DNA of 64,000 nucleotides from Orbaceae bacterium ESL0721 (lineage in GTDB: Bacteria > Pseudomonadota > Gammaproteobacteria > Enterobacterales > Orbaceae), in contig JAQTHZ010000001.1 of NCBI GenBank assembly GCA_029433365.1, forward strand, positions 744,001 through 808,000, given 5' to 3'. The notes under the pieces are model-generated. The model was not told where the DNA came from. It saw only the letters and a program-made list of their open reading frames with translations, and did not search any database. A program made the translations under genes and the position numbers. This document shows, piece after piece, positions 16,628-26,673 of the stretch; within the stretch, counting starts at the first letter, position 1; each line of letters starts with the position of its first letter.

Positions 16628-18309
16628 GTTCACCTCTCCTCTCTGTGCAAGATCTGCGTATCGCTTTTACGCAGCCAAATCAGCCACCCATCGTAAACGG
16701 CATCAATTTTGATATTGACCAGAAAGAGTGCGTCGCTTTAGTGGGCGAGTCGGGATCGGGCAAGAGTATCACCGCACAGTCGATCCTCCGCCTCTTACCA
16801 AAGCAGGTGATCTACCCAACTGGCGATATCCTGTTTGCTGATCAATCACTCTTAAAAGCGTCTGATAAGACGTTAAGGCAGATTCGTGGTAACCAGATCA
16901 GTATGATCTTTCAAGAGCCGATGGTCTCTCTCAATCCGCTGCATACGATTGAAAAGCAGCTGAGTGAAGTACTTACACTGCACCTTGGTATGCGTCGCCA
17001 TGAGGCGCGCAGCGAGATTCTGCTCTATCTAGATCGTGTTGGAATTAAAGAGGCTAAAACCAGACTCTCTGCCTATCCGCATCAACTATCTGGTGGTGAG
17101 CGGCAGCGGGTGATGATTGCAATGGCGATCTTAACTAAACCTAAGCTGTTAATTGCTGATGAGCCGACAACCGCACTTGATGTGTCAGTGCAAGCGCAGA
17201 TTATTCAGCTGCTAAAAGAGTTAAAACATGAGCTTAATATGTCTATTCTCTTTATCTCACATAATCTTGGTGTGGTGAAAAAGATAGCCGATAAAGTGGT
17301 AGTCATGCGTAAAGGGGAGATTGTGGAGCAGAATAGTCGCCACCGTCTCTTCTTATTACCACAGCACCCATATACTAAAATGTTGTTAAACTCTGAGCCA
17401 GCTGGTGATCCAGTTCCCCTGCCTGATGCACCCGGAATTCTACTCAATGTTAATCAACTAGGTGTGGATCTGGTTAGCAAAAAATCGCTCTTTCGATCTC
17501 AAAAAAAACGGATTTTAGACAATATCGGTTTTACAGTTCATCAAGGGGAGTCTGTTGGATTAGTGGGTGAATCTGGTTCTGGCAAGAGTACAACTGCACT
17601 TGCGATTTTACGGTTAATCCATTCAGAGGGTCATATCCAATTTGATAGCCACCCACTGCATAATCTGAGTCAGAAAAAACTTTTACCGTTCCGTAGCCGT
17701 ATGCAGATCGTCTTTCAAGATCCCTTCTCATCCCTCAATCCCCGTTTTACAGTTTTGCAGATCATCAGCGAAGGGATTATGACCCATAAAAAGTGTAGTC
17801 GTTCGGAGCGTGAGCAGGCAGTCATCAATATTATGCATGAGGTGGGGTTAGATCCTAACAGCCGCTACCGTTATCCTATGGAGTTTTCGGGCGGGGAACG
17901 GCAACGCATCGCCATTGCGCGTGCTCTGATACTACAGCCGGAACTGCTTATTTTAGATGAACCGACATCATCGCTCGATCGGACGATTCAACTACAGATT
18001 ATTCAACTAATGAAATCACTACAGGCGAAGTATCAACTTAGTTACCTCTTTATCAGCCATGATCTCTCGGTGATTCGCTCACTATGCCATAAAGTGGTGG
18101 TGATGCGAGCGGGGCGAATTGTTGAGCAGGGATCGCGGGAAAAGATATTTACACAGCCAGAAAATGGGTATACTAAATCGCTGCTCTCATTTTTAGAGAG
18201 AAGCAGTTATAGCAAGGCAAAAATTCGGGATAGAGTCATTAAAAAAGAGAAAAAAAATAGTGATGTGGTAAAGTGGGAAGATGCCCTATTAATTAGGAAA
18301 AATCATTAA
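16624..18309 (+). CDS. yejF: Yej ABC transporter ATPase YejF (two fused ABC domains)
   Basis: This 561-residue cytoplasmic ATPase carries two complete nucleotide-binding domains in tandem. The first has Walker A GESGSGKS (~39-46), signature LSGGERQR and Walker B LLIADEPT. The second has GESGSGKS, signature FSGGERQR and Walker B LLILDEPT. It is the same length class as DppD-DppF fusions and as E. coli YejF (529). A basic C-terminal tail (~residues 525-561) is longer than usual. It is the last gene of yejABEF, 40 bp before xseB. Confidence 0.95.
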   Translation: MSSPLLSVQDLRIAFTQPNQPPIVNGINFDIDQKECVALVGESGSGKSITAQSILRLLPKQVIYPTGDILFADQSLLKASDKTLRQIRGNQISMIFQEPMVSLNPLHTIEKQLSEVLTLHLGMRRHEARSEILLYLDRVGIKEAKTRLSAYPHQLSGGERQRVMIAMAILTKPKLLIADEPTTALDVSVQAQIIQLLKELKHELNMSILFISHNLGVVKKIADKVVVMRKGEIVEQNSRHRLFLLPQHPYTKMLLNSEPAGDPVPLPDAPGILLNVNQLGVDLVSKKSLFRSQKKRILDNIGFTVHQGESVGLVGESGSGKSTTALAILRLIHSEGHIQFDSHPLHNLSQKKLLPFRSRMQIVFQDPFSSLNPRFTVLQIISEGIMTHKKCSRSEREQAVINIMHEVGLDPNSRYRYPMEFSGGERQRIAIARALILQPELLILDEPTSSLDRTIQLQIIQLMKSLQAKYQLSYLFISHDLSVIRSLCHKVVVMRAGRIVEQGSREKIFTQPENGYTKSLLSFLERSSYSKAKIRDRVIKKEKKNSDVVKWEDALLIRKNH

Positions 18310-18350
18310 ATTAGATCAATTCTATATCAACCAGATAGATGGAGCATAAG

Positions 18351-18596
18351 ATGGCAAAAAAACCGGAGAAAGCGCTCTCTTTTGAGGAGACATTAAAGCA
18401 GCTTGAGGGTGTGGTTTCGCAACTAGAGAATGGCGATCTCCCGCTTGATGAAGCGTTAACCGAATTTGAAAAAGGGGTGAAACTGATCCGTACCGGCAAA
18501 CAGCAGTTACAGCAAGCTGAACAACGGATTCAGATCTTAATGTCTGAAAATAGCGAAGCAGAGTTAACCGATTATATTAATGATGAGTCACACTAA
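18351..18596 (+). CDS. xseB: Exodeoxyribonuclease VII small subunit
   Basis: This 81-residue helical subunit joins XseA to degrade single-stranded DNA from both ends. The LSFEETLKQLEGVVSQLENG and DLPLDEALTEFEKGVKL blocks are diagnostic. The start is taken at MAKKPEK (18351) with a GGAG site; an upstream in-frame ATG would add four residues. It opens the xseB-ispA-dxs operon as in E. coli and overlaps ispA by 14 bases. Confidence 0.95.
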   Translation: MAKKPEKALSFEETLKQLEGVVSQLENGDLPLDEALTEFEKGVKLIRTGKQQLQQAEQRIQILMSENSEAELTDYINDESH

Positions 18597-19476
18597 TTTA
18601 CCTAACGCACCCCTGCTGCCCGATTTTAAAGCACGCATTGAGCTATTATTAGCAGAATATAGCGCAGAGATTCCAGACTCCACCCTTAAAGAGGCGATGC
18701 GTTATAGTCTACTCGCTGGCGGTAAACGGATTCGCCCACTATTAGTCTATGTAACGGGTCTACTGTTTAATTGTGAAATTAGCAAGCTCGATATTCCAGC
18801 AGCAGCAATTGAGATGATCCACACCTACTCCCTCATTCATGATGATCTCCCTGCGATGGATGATGATGATCTGCGGCGCGGAAAACCGACCTGTCACATC
18901 AAGTTTAATGATGCGCAGGCAATTTTAGCGGGCGACGCACTACAGAGTTTAGCATTTTCACTCTTAGCAAAATCAGAACAGTTAACCGATAACAGTAAAA
19001 TTGCGATGATAGCCGAGCTTGCTAATGCCAGTGGTGTTTACGGTATGTGCCTTGGTCAATCACTCGATCTTGAGGCAGAACATAAGCAGGTAGATCTTGA
19101 ATATCTGCAAAAAATTCATCGCCATAAAACTGGTGACATCATCCAGTCAGCCGTCCGTTTAGGTGCTATTGCTAGTGGCGAAATTGCCAAACCATACTAT
19201 GGTGCGCTTGACGATTATGCCAAGGCAATTGGGCTTGCCTTTCAGATTCAAGATGATATCTTAGACGTCGTTGGTGAGCAGACTATTATGGGCAAACAGC
19301 AGGGTTCTGATGAGGCACACGAGAAAAGCACCTACCCAGCGCTACTTGGGCTTGCAAAAGCGCGGAATATGACAGAAAAACTGTACCAACAAGCGATCGA
19401 TAGTCTGGCAAAGATACCGTATAATAGCCAACTTTTACAAGATATTGCCGGTTTTATTATTAGTAGAGATAGTTAA
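18583..19476 (+). CDS. ispA: Farnesyl diphosphate synthase
   Basis: This enzyme condenses isopentenyl diphosphate with dimethylallyl and geranyl diphosphate to make farnesyl diphosphate for quinones and undecaprenol. The first aspartate-rich motif is DDLPAMDDDDLRRGK and the second is QDDILDVVG; the GGKRIRP substrate site is also present. The length (~298) matches the family. The start is one of two tandem ATGs (18580 or 18583) inside the end of xseB, implying coupling. Confidence 0.95.
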   Translation: MSHTNLPNAPLLPDFKARIELLLAEYSAEIPDSTLKEAMRYSLLAGGKRIRPLLVYVTGLLFNCEISKLDIPAAAIEMIHTYSLIHDDLPAMDDDDLRRGKPTCHIKFNDAQAILAGDALQSLAFSLLAKSEQLTDNSKIAMIAELANASGVYGMCLGQSLDLEAEHKQVDLEYLQKIHRHKTGDIIQSAVRLGAIASGEIAKPYYGALDDYAKAIGLAFQIQDDILDVVGEQTIMGKQQGSDEAHEKSTYPALLGLAKARNMTEKLYQQAIDSLAKIPYNSQLLQDIAGFIISRDS

Positions 19477-19615
19477 TAACAGTAACTAATAAAAGTAGTT
19501 AAAACCACAGTTTGTAAAAACAGTTAATAACTGCAGTAAAAACAACAGTTTATAAGAACTGTTAATTCAATTTAGGCAACAGTTCAAGGCGCATCAATAA
19601 GATAGAATGTACAAT

Positions 19616-21508
19616 ATGACAAATAGCACAATTAATCTTAACCACTATCCGCTCCTTAAGCAGATCAACTCCCCTACGGATTTGCGTCAATATCCCGCGG
19701 CAAAACTACCAGAGATCTGTGCTGAACTACGGCAATTTTTATTAGATTGTGTCAGTAGATCGAGTGGTCATTTAGCGTCAGGATTAGGTGTGATTGAGTT
19801 AACGACAGCACTACACTATGTCTACAACACCCCTTTTGATCAGATTATTTGGGATGTGGGTCACCAAGCGTATCCCCATAAAATTTTAACTGGTAGACGT
19901 GATGAGATGCTCACTATTCGCCAAAAAGAAGGACTCCACCCATTTCCTCACCGCCGAGAGAGTGAGTATGATGTGTTAACGACAGGTCACTCCTCTACGT
20001 CAATCAGTGCGGCGCTTGGTATTGCCATTGCCGAGCAGCAAAAGCGGTCTGATCGTAAAGTTGCTGCCGTTATTGGTGATGGTGCCTTAACCGCTGGAAT
20101 GGCATTTGAAGCGATGAATCACGCTGGTCATGTTAAGCCGGATATGCTGGTGATTGTGAACGATAATGATATGTCTATCTCCTCAAATACCGGAGCGCTC
20201 AATCAACATTTGGCACAGATCTTATCAAGCCGTACCTATACCTCTCTGCGCGAGAGTGGCAAACAGTTTCTCTCTACTATTCCTCCTCTTAAGAATTTTA
20301 TTAAAAAGACGGAGGAGCATTTAAAGGGGCTTGTAACACCGGCAATCCTATTTGAAGAGCTTGGTTTTAACTATATTGGACCCATTGATGGGCATGATAT
20401 TGATAATTTAGTTGTCACTCTACAAAAAGTTCGACAACTGAAAGGTCCACAGCTTTTACATGTGATCACCAAAAAAGGGAAAGGGTATGCACCAGCAGAG
20501 GAGAACCCTACCCTATGGCATGGCGTCCCAAAATTTGATCTGCAACTTAAAGATGATGCTACCGTTTTAGCCACATCATCTACCGTTAAAAGTGAACCTA
20601 CCTACTCCCAAATTTTTGGTGATTGGCTCTGTGAAATGGCTGAAAACGATAAGCGGTTAGTTGCCATTACCCCAGCCATGGGTGAAGGTTCTGGCATGCA
20701 TCAATTTTCAAAAACTTACCCTGACAGGTTTTTTGATGTTGCAATTGCCGAACAGCATGCGGTGACCCTTGCAACAGGTTTTGCTGTCAGCGGATTTAAA
20801 CCGATCGTTGCAATCTACTCAACCTTTTTACAACGCGCTTATGATCAGCTGATCCATGATATCGCTATTCAAAATCTCCCTGTCCTCTTTGCAGTCGATC
20901 GTGCTGGTATTGTGGGTGCTGATGGCGAGACGCATCAGGGTGCGTTTGATTTAACTTTTTTACGCTGCATCCCAAACTTAGTTATCATGGCGCCAAGTGA
21001 TGAGAATGAGTGCCGGCAGATGCTCTACACAGGCTACCTGCATGATGGTCCTGCTGTTGTACGTTATCCCCGCGGCAATGGTGTTGGCGTACCATTAATG
21101 GCTTTAGAGCCGATCACAATTGGGCAATCAAAAATAGTTAGGCAAGGCGAAGAGATCGCGCTACTCAATTTTGGTACACTTTTACCCGAAGTATTACAAG
21201 CTGCAAAAGAGCTGAATGCAACTGTTATTGATATGCGTTTTATTAAACCACTTGATGAACAGAGATTGCTGCAACTTAGCCAGACGCATCGCACGCTAGT
21301 CACCATAGAGGAGAATAGCGTTAAAGGGGGTGCGGGGAGTGCAGTTAATGAATTTTTATTAGCTAAGAGAGCAAAATGTGATATTTTAAACATCGGTCTA
21401 CCCGATATATTTATTCCACATGGTTCTCAATCTGAAATTCGTGATGATGTTGGATTAAGTGCCGAAAAAATTGTTGCACAAATCTCCCGTTTTTTAATGA
21501 ATAGTTAA
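19616..21508 (+). CDS. dxs: 1-deoxy-D-xylulose-5-phosphate synthase
   Basis: This thiamine diphosphate enzyme condenses pyruvate and glyceraldehyde 3-phosphate, the first step of the MEP isoprenoid pathway. Visible features are the HPHKILTGR-type substrate region, [18 protein letters not shown] (thiamine diphosphate motif), and the transketolase-like second half with [11 protein letters not shown] and [17 protein letters not shown]. It has about 630 residues, slightly longer than E. coli (620). The start is taken at 19616; an ATG three codons earlier (19607) is equally possible. About 140 bp of repeat-like CAGTTAATAAC phrases separate it from ispA. Confidence 0.95.
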   Translation: MTNSTINLNHYPLLKQINSPTDLRQYPAAKLPEICAELRQFLLDCVSRSSGHLASGLGVIELTTALHYVYNTPFDQIIWDVGHQAYPHKILTGRRDEMLTIRQKEGLHPFPHRRESEYDVLTTGHSSTSISAALGIAIAEQQKRSDRKVAAVIGDGALTAGMAFEAMNHAGHVKPDMLVIVNDNDMSISSNTGALNQHLAQILSSRTYTSLRESGKQFLSTIPPLKNFIKKTEEHLKGLVTPAILFEELGFNYIGPIDGHDIDNLVVTLQKVRQLKGPQLLHVITKKGKGYAPAEENPTLWHGVPKFDLQLKDDATVLATSSTVKSEPTYSQIFGDWLCEMAENDKRLVAITPAMGEGSGMHQFSKTYPDRFFDVAIAEQHAVTLATGFAVSGFKPIVAIYSTFLQRAYDQLIHDIAIQNLPVLFAVDRAGIVGADGETHQGAFDLTFLRCIPNLVIMAPSDENECRQMLYTGYLHDGPAVVRYPRGNGVGVPLMALEPITIGQSKIVRQGEEIALLNFGTLLPEVLQAAKELNATVIDMRFIKPLDEQRLLQLSQTHRTLVTIEENSVKGGAGSAVNEFLLAKRAKCDILNIGLPDIFIPHGSQSEIRDDVGLSAEKIVAQISRFLMNS

Positions 21509-21564
21509 ATGAATAGTTAATTTAATAATTAATTTAAAAGTTAGACAATATTAATAGGTTAAAA

Positions 21565-21852
21565 ATGGAAACAGAAGCTGTTACCCTGCAAATTTTTGGA
21601 CGAACGCTAAAATTCAACTGTCCAGCATCTGAAGTTGAAGCATTAACTAGTGCAGCTAAAAATCTTGATCAATGCTTAAGCAGCCTGCGCGAAAAGTCAC
21701 CGCAAATAAGTAGTGAGCAGTTAATTATGACGGCTGCGTTAAATATCTCTTATGAACTGATAAAAGAGAAACAGAAACGTGATGAGTTTGGTGATAGGTT
21801 AAAAATGTTACAGCAGCTTTTGGATTCTGCTTTAAATATCGACAATCAATAA
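21565..21852 (+). CDS. zapA: Cell division protein ZapA
   Basis: This 95-residue protein binds and bundles FtsZ at mid-cell. The N-terminal beta region (VTLQIFGRTLKFNCPASE) and a long C-terminal helix (QLIMTAALNISYELIKEK) match the family. The zapA-ssrS-fau order is the conserved gammaproteobacterial arrangement and supports the call. Confidence 0.93.
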   Translation: METEAVTLQIFGRTLKFNCPASEVEALTSAAKNLDQCLSSLREKSPQISSEQLIMTAALNISYELIKEKQKRDEFGDRLKMLQQLLDSALNIDNQ

Positions 21853-21881
21853 CCTTAACTGTAAATTTACAGATAACAGTG

Positions 21882-21909
21882 TTGTATGATCTACTAAATT
21901 TTGTATGAT
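21882..21909 (+). promoter_or_regulatory. Probable promoter of the 6S RNA gene
   Basis: TTGTAT (21882-21887) and TATGAT (21904-21909) are 16 bp apart and end about 7-8 bp before the first conserved base of 6S RNA. Assigned by eye from spacing and position. Confidence 0.5.
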
Positions 21910-21915
21910 GATAGC

Positions 21916-22096
21916 CAACTCTGAGATGTGCGAAAAGGGTTCGTCCCCTGAGCCGATAATCTTTTTGAAAGAACGGTCTCATTTTTAATTGGTGAGTATG
22001 CCTTATTTTATAAGGAAACCTAAAAATTAAAATGTGCTGTTCACCTTGAACCTCGGGTTCAAGGGTTACAACCTGAAACGGCATCTCGGAGCCTAA
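21916..22096 (+). ncRNA. ssrS: 6S RNA
   Basis: This ~180-nt RNA binds the sigma-70 holoenzyme and mimics an open promoter. The conserved 5' block CTCTGAGATGTGCG pairs with the 3' block GGCATCTCGGAGCC to close the molecule. Internal blocks typical of enterobacterial 6S RNA are clear: GTCCCCTGAGCCGATA, TTGGTGAGTATGC, TTCACCTTGAAC and GGGTTCAAGGGTTACA. It lies between zapA and fau as in E. coli. End points are estimated by matching the closing stem. Confidence 0.95.
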
Positions 22097-22108
22097 CTAT
22101 CCTTTCCC

Positions 22109-22786
22109 ATGACCATATTATCTAAGTGGTTAAATAAAATGCATAGTTACCTAAAAGCAAGTTCCCAAAAAACAAGTTCCCCAAAAAATAGTCCCCAAAC
22201 AAAGATCCCTAAAACAAACAGCTCCGCCAAAAATAGTGCTGTTCAAATTCGTAACCAAATCCGCGAAAAGAGGCGCCAACTTCCTGAAAGTGAGCGACAA
22301 CAAGCGGAACAGATTATTTACCAAAAGATTAAAGCGCACCCTGCGGTCAGTAGGGCGAATAGGATTGCGATATTTCTCTCATTTGATGGTGAACTAAATA
22401 CCCATCCGATTATTAACTACTTATGGCAAGCGGGTAAGTCGGTCTATCTCCCGATAGTCGATCCTTTGAACAGAAAAAATCTACTTTTTCTGCGCTATAC
22501 CGAAGAGACATTGCTGATTAAAAACCGTTTTGGGATTCAGGAACCACCATTTGAAGAGAGTAATCTATTACCTTATCAAGAGCTTGATATTATCTTTACG
22601 CCATTAGTTGCTTTTGATGAAAGGGGTTACCGTTTTGGGATGGGGGGCGGTTATTATGATAGGCTGCTTGCCAACTACCAAGATGAGGCGATTTTACCTA
22701 TTGGACTCGCCTTTGCTTGTCAAAAGGTTGATTGTTTAGACAATCAACCTTGGGATGTAAAACTACCAGAGATAATTTACGCCTAG
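22109..22786 (+). CDS. fau: 5-formyltetrahydrofolate cyclo-ligase
   Basis: This ATP-dependent enzyme converts 5-formyl-THF to 5,10-methenyl-THF. The catalytic core starts near residue 45 (RNQIREKRRQLPESER). It shows the substrate motif FLSFDGELNTHPI, then VAFDERGYRFGMGGGYYDRLL near the C-terminus. The predicted 225 residues include a ~45-residue N-terminal extension rich in Ser, Lys, Asn and Pro with repeated SSxK/SPK phrases, absent from typical ~185-200-residue members. The real start could be internal, or the extension could be an untranslated remnant of the 6S transcript's 3' flank. The gene begins ~12 nt after 6S RNA and is likely processed from the same transcript. Confidence 0.92.
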   Translation: MTILSKWLNKMHSYLKASSQKTSSPKNSPQTKIPKTNSSAKNSAVQIRNQIREKRRQLPESERQQAEQIIYQKIKAHPAVSRANRIAIFLSFDGELNTHPIINYLWQAGKSVYLPIVDPLNRKNLLFLRYTEETLLIKNRFGIQEPPFEESNLLPYQELDIIFTPLVAFDERGYRFGMGGGYYDRLLANYQDEAILPIGLAFACQKVDCLDNQPWDVKLPEIIYA

Positions 22787-22796
22787 ATGTGTACAG

Positions 22797-22828
22797 CTAT
22801 TAGTACACAGCTAGTAGTGTACTAATAG
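22797..22828. terminator. Long inverted repeat between convergent fau and purD
   Basis: There is a perfect 12-bp stem, CTATTAGTACAC / GTGTACTAATAG, with an 8-nt loop. It lies between the two convergent stop codons. No strong T-run follows, so termination is inferred from position. Confidence 0.5.
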
Positions 22829-22853
22829 TAACCATACAATTAATAGTGCGCGC

Positions 22854-24137
22854 CTATTTTTCACGCGCGATAGCTCGGTAACCGATATCATGACGGTAAA
22901 ACGCACCATGCCAGTGGATCTTATCAACCTGTTCATAAGCCCGTTGCTGCGCATCTAAAACAGTATCACCTAACGCAGTAACCGCAAGAACACGCCCACC
23001 ATTGGTGCAGATTTTCCCCTTTTCGATCTTGGTACCAGCATGGAAAACTTTGCAATTGTCCATTTTCTCTGTCGGTAAGCCGGTTATCTCATCTTGGGTA
23101 TTATAATCACCTGGGTAACCACCAGCTGCCATGACAACTGCTAAGGCTGGTCTTGAGTCCCACGCTGATTTAACCGTATCAAGTTGACCATTGGCTGCTG
23201 CCAAGCAGAGCTGAACTAAATCGGATTGGAGACGCATAATAATTGGCTGGGTTTCAGGATCACCAAAGCGGCAGTTAAACTCTATCACTTTTGGATTACC
23301 CTGTTTATCGATCATCAATCCAGCATATAAAAAGCCAGTATAAATATTACCTTCTGCCGCCATACCGTTAACAGTTGGGTAGATGATCTGCTCCATCACA
23401 CTATTAAAAACTTCTTCAGTGACAACTGGAGCCGGCGAGTATGCGCCCATGCCACCAGTATTTAATCCGGTATCACCATCACCGACCCGTTTATGATCTT
23501 GGCTAGTTGCCATTGGTTCGACATTTTTGCCATCGACCATAACAATAAAACTCGCCTCTTCGCCATCTAAAAACTCCTCAATAACGACGCGGTGACCTGC
23601 TTCACCATAAGCGTTACCAGCTAACATATCGGTAATCGCTGCTTCCGCCTCGGCTAGCGTCATTGCCACAATCACCCCTTTTCCTGCCGCAAGTCCATCT
23701 GCCTTAATGACAATTGGTGCCCCTTTTTTACGTACATAGGTGATAGCGGCATCAACATCACTAAAATTTTGATACTCTGCGGTTGGGATCTGATGACGGG
23801 CTAAAAAATCTTTGGCAAATGCTTTAGAGCCCTCTAACTGAGCGGCGGCTTTAGTTGGACCAAAAATAGTCAATCCCGCTTTTTGAAAACTATCTACCAC
23901 ACCGATTACTAATGGTGCTTCGGGACCAACAATGGTGAGATCAATCTGCTCTTGCTCTGCAAAAGCAAGGAGTCCACTCACATCAGTTGCATTGATATTA
24001 ATATTCTCAAGCAGCGGCTCTAATGCGGTTCCGGCATTGCCTGGTGCAACAAACACTTTGGTTACAAGTGGTGATTGTGCCGCTTTCCAAGCGAGTGCAT
24101 GTTCACGCCCACCATTTCCGATAATCAATACTTTCAT
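22854..24137 (-). CDS. purD: Phosphoribosylamine-glycine ligase
   Basis: This ATP-grasp enzyme catalyses the second step of purine synthesis, forming glycinamide ribonucleotide. The N-domain starts MKVLIIGNGGREHALAWK; the ATP-grasp region contains KADGLAAGKGV and the metal/ATP site EFNCRFGDPETQ. The start at 24137 is set by this conserved N-terminus and an AAGGA site; an upstream frame extension lacks homology. It follows purH by 35 bp in a purHD operon. Confidence 0.96.
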   Translation of the reverse strand: MKVLIIGNGGREHALAWKAAQSPLVTKVFVAPGNAGTALEPLLENININATDVSGLLAFAEQEQIDLTIVGPEAPLVIGVVDSFQKAGLTIFGPTKAAAQLEGSKAFAKDFLARHQIPTAEYQNFSDVDAAITYVRKKGAPIVIKADGLAAGKGVIVAMTLAEAEAAITDMLAGNAYGEAGHRVVIEEFLDGEEASFIVMVDGKNVEPMATSQDHKRVGDGDTGLNTGGMGAYSPAPVVTEEVFNSVMEQIIYPTVNGMAAEGNIYTGFLYAGLMIDKQGNPKVIEFNCRFGDPETQPIIMRLQSDLVQLCLAAANGQLDTVKSAWDSRPALAVVMAAGGYPGDYNTQDEITGLPTEKMDNCKVFHAGTKIEKGKICTNGGRVLAVTALGDTVLDAQQRAYEQVDKIHWHGAFYRHDIGYRAIAREK

Positions 24138-24172
24138 AAATGATCCTTTTTTATCACAAATAGATCTCAAGT

Positions 24173-25816
24173 TTAATGCCTAAAATGGCGCATACCGGTA
24201 AAAATCATCGCTATATTGTGTTCATTAGCAGCTTGGATCACCTCATCATCACGAATCGATCCGCCCGGCTGAATGATACAAGTTACTCCAACAGCTGCGG
24301 CTGCATCAACTCCATCACGGAATGGGAAGAAGGCGTCAGAGGCAACGACAGATCCAGCTACTTCAAGGTTCTCATCAGCTGCTTTAATACCGGCGATTTT
24401 TGCTGAGTAGACGCGGCTCATCTGCCCTGCACCAATACCGATTGTCATCTTATCTTTGGCGTAGACAATGGCATTAGATTTAACAAACTTAGCCACCTTC
24501 CAACAAAATAGCGCATCGGCTAGCTCTTTTTCGGTTGGCTGACGTGTTGTAACGACTGTAAGATCACCCTCATTTACCGTACCATTATCACGCTCTTGAA
24601 CTAGTAGCCCACCATTTACCCGTTTAAAATCAAAGTTAGTTATATCTGGCTTAGCTGCGCCTAACGGCTGGGTAGATTCACACCATTCACCAGTTTCAAG
24701 TACGCGCACATTCTTTTTAGTTGCGGTGATAGCTAACGCTTCTGGGGTAACAGTTGGCGCGATAATGACCTCAACAAATTGCCTATCCACAATCGCTTGC
24801 GCTAGTTTGGCATCTAACGGGCGATTGATTGCAATAATGCCACCAAAGGCTGATGTTGGATCGGTTTTAAATGCGCGCAGGTAGGCATCTACTGCATTAG
24901 TACCAATCGCTACACCACATGGGTTAGCATGTTTTACAATTACACAAGCTGGCTCAGCAAAAACTTTTACACACTCGAGCGCGGCATCACTATCGGCAAT
25001 ATTGTTGTAGGAGAGCGCTTTACCTTGTAACTGTTTTGCCGTGGCGATGGATACGGTTAAATTAGCTTCTGCGCCATCTGCTAATGTCTGCTCTTCAACA
25101 TAAAAAGCGGCGTTTTGGTGGCTATTCTCACCATAACGCATATTCTCTTTTTTAATAAATTGGAGATTAAGAGTGCGCGGAAACTTACCTGAAGGTTCAT
25201 GACTCTCATCAACATTTGCTGGTACTAAACGCCCAAAATAGTTGGCGATCATCCCATCATATTTGGCAGTCTGTTCAAATGCTTTGATGGCAAGATTAAA
25301 ACGGTAATCTAAAGTTAGGGAGTTCTGCTGTTTATCCATCATCTCAATAATTGGCGTATAATCATGATAATCAACAACAATCGCTACATCATTGAAGTTT
25401 TTCGCTGCTGATCGCACCATAGTTGGACCACCAATGTCGATATTTTCAACCGCATCTTCTAAAGTGCAGTTAGGTTTAGCAACAGTTTGAGCAAAAGGAT
25501 AGAGGTTGACGACAACCATATCAATTGGTGCAATTTGGTGTTGCGCCATCACCTCATCATCAATTCCGCGACGACCTAAAATCCCACCATGCACTTTAGG
25601 GTGTAATGTTTTTACCCGTCCGCCCATCATTTCAGGGAAACCGGTATAATCGGATATTTCAGTAACAGGAATGTTATGTTCAAGGAGATATTTGGCGGTT
25701 CCACCAGTTGAGAGTAGTTCAACGTGACGCGTTGCTAATGCTTTTGCAAATTCTAAAATACCGGTTTTATCAGATACACTTAAGAGTGCGCGGCGAATAG
25801 GACGAGGTTTATCCAT
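24173..25816 (-). CDS. purH: Bifunctional AICAR formyltransferase / IMP cyclohydrolase
   Basis: This enzyme performs the last two steps of IMP synthesis. The N-terminal MGS-like cyclohydrolase domain has [35 protein letters not shown] and [12 protein letters not shown]. The C-terminal AICAR transformylase domain has the KHANPCG loop, SAFGGIIA and the terminal [11 protein letters not shown] region. The start at 25816 ([12 protein letters not shown]) matches E. coli and has a GGAG site. The open frame continues 42 codons upstream without homology. No clear PurR operator was seen upstream. Confidence 0.96.
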   Translation of the reverse strand: MDKPRPIRRALLSVSDKTGILEFAKALATRHVELLSTGGTAKYLLEHNIPVTEISDYTGFPEMMGGRVKTLHPKVHGGILGRRGIDDEVMAQHQIAPIDMVVVNLYPFAQTVAKPNCTLEDAVENIDIGGPTMVRSAAKNFNDVAIVVDYHDYTPIIEMMDKQQNSLTLDYRFNLAIKAFEQTAKYDGMIANYFGRLVPANVDESHEPSGKFPRTLNLQFIKKENMRYGENSHQNAAFYVEEQTLADGAEANLTVSIATAKQLQGKALSYNNIADSDAALECVKVFAEPACVIVKHANPCGVAIGTNAVDAYLRAFKTDPTSAFGGIIAINRPLDAKLAQAIVDRQFVEVIIAPTVTPEALAITATKKNVRVLETGEWCESTQPLGAAKPDITNFDFKRVNGGLLVQERDNGTVNEGDLTVVTTRQPTEKELADALFCWKVAKFVKSNAIVYAKDKMTIGIGAGQMSRVYSAKIAGIKAADENLEVAGSVVASDAFFPFRDGVDAAAAVGVTCIIQPGGSIRDDEVIQAANEHNIAMIFTGMRHFRH

Positions 25817-25965
25817 GAGGGATGCTCCTAAATCGATTCGAAAAGAGAGAATAAATGAGCCGCTTATTATAATAGAAGATTCGGAAAAATGAATAGTTAT
25901 CTTCATATCTAGACTACTTACTGTTAAAATAGAGCCCGTCACATTTTTATTATTAAGTAGGTTGT

Positions 25966-26469
25966 ATGTTAAAAAAGAGAGTTAAAAAGAGTCGTCAAGA
26001 GATCAATGATGCTTCATGGGAGTTAAAGCGTAAACGCAAACATAAAGGGTTACCAAGTGGTTCGCGTTTTAATACTGACGATAATAGTAGATCGCAATCA
26101 TCAGCTAAAGCGGTATTAGATCCAAGAGTAGGGAGTAAAAAGCCGATTGCGCTGGTAGCAACAAAACCGGTGACATCAAAACCGGTAACAACCAATGTGA
26201 CGCCTGTACCAAATAAGTCAACATCCGCCCCAAAACCAAAACTCACCCCAGAAGAGGAGCTGTCACAGTTAGAGAGCGATCCACAATTAGATTCACTGTT
26301 AGATCTTGTTGAGCAAGGTGGAGAGCTAACAGCAGAGCAGCAAACTTATCTTGATAGTAAACTTGATCGTATCGATATCTTAATGAAGCAGTTAGGTTAT
26401 GATGAAGATGGAGCAGACGATCAAGAAGAGATCAAAGAGGATATAGTCAGCCTACTTAAACTCAAATAG
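25966..26469 (+). CDS. yihI: Der GTPase-activating protein YihI
   Basis: This 167-residue protein stimulates the GTPase Der (EngA) in late 50S ribosome assembly. It has a basic N-terminus ([20 protein letters not shown] and GLPSGSR), a variable Pro/Thr/Lys linker with short VTSKPVTT-type repeats, and an acidic C-terminal half ([36 protein letters not shown]) that matches the YihI family. It is followed by a small membrane ORF and hemN; yihI-hemN adjacency is conserved. Confidence 0.9.
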   Translation: MLKKRVKKSRQEINDASWELKRKRKHKGLPSGSRFNTDDNSRSQSSAKAVLDPRVGSKKPIALVATKPVTSKPVTTNVTPVPNKSTSAPKPKLTPEEELSQLESDPQLDSLLDLVEQGGELTAEQQTYLDSKLDRIDILMKQLGYDEDGADDQEEIKEDIVSLLKLK

Positions 26470-26479
26470 ACGCATAAAG

Positions 26480-26620
26480 ATGCTAATGTTAATCATGATA
26501 AGCTTCTACTTTGGGCTTGCAGTCTCTCTGCTACTCTATTTAAGAGCGAATCGCCATTTTAAACAGAAGCTAAATGCAATCTATAAAAAAACGAAACAGA
26601 AGCGATTTAAACGCAGATAA
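26480..26620 (+). CDS. Possible 46-residue single-pass membrane protein
   Basis: ATG at 26480 to TAA at 26620 encodes a hydrophobic N-terminus (FYFGLAVSLLLYL) followed by a very basic tail (KQKLNAIYKKTKQKRFKRR). The composition is that of a one-helix protein with a positively charged cytoplasmic end. It begins 10 bp after yihI and ends 53 bp before hemN, in the same direction, so it would be co-transcribed. I do not recognise it; it could be a reduced remnant of a membrane protein often encoded between yihI and hemN. The start is uncertain because three ATGs fall within six codons. Confidence 0.5.
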   Translation: MLMLIMISFYFGLAVSLLLYLRANRHFKQKLNAIYKKTKQKRFKRR

Positions 26621-26673
26621 TTGAACAGATAATTAAACAGTTAATTGAACAAATAGTTGAACAACCGACGCAG

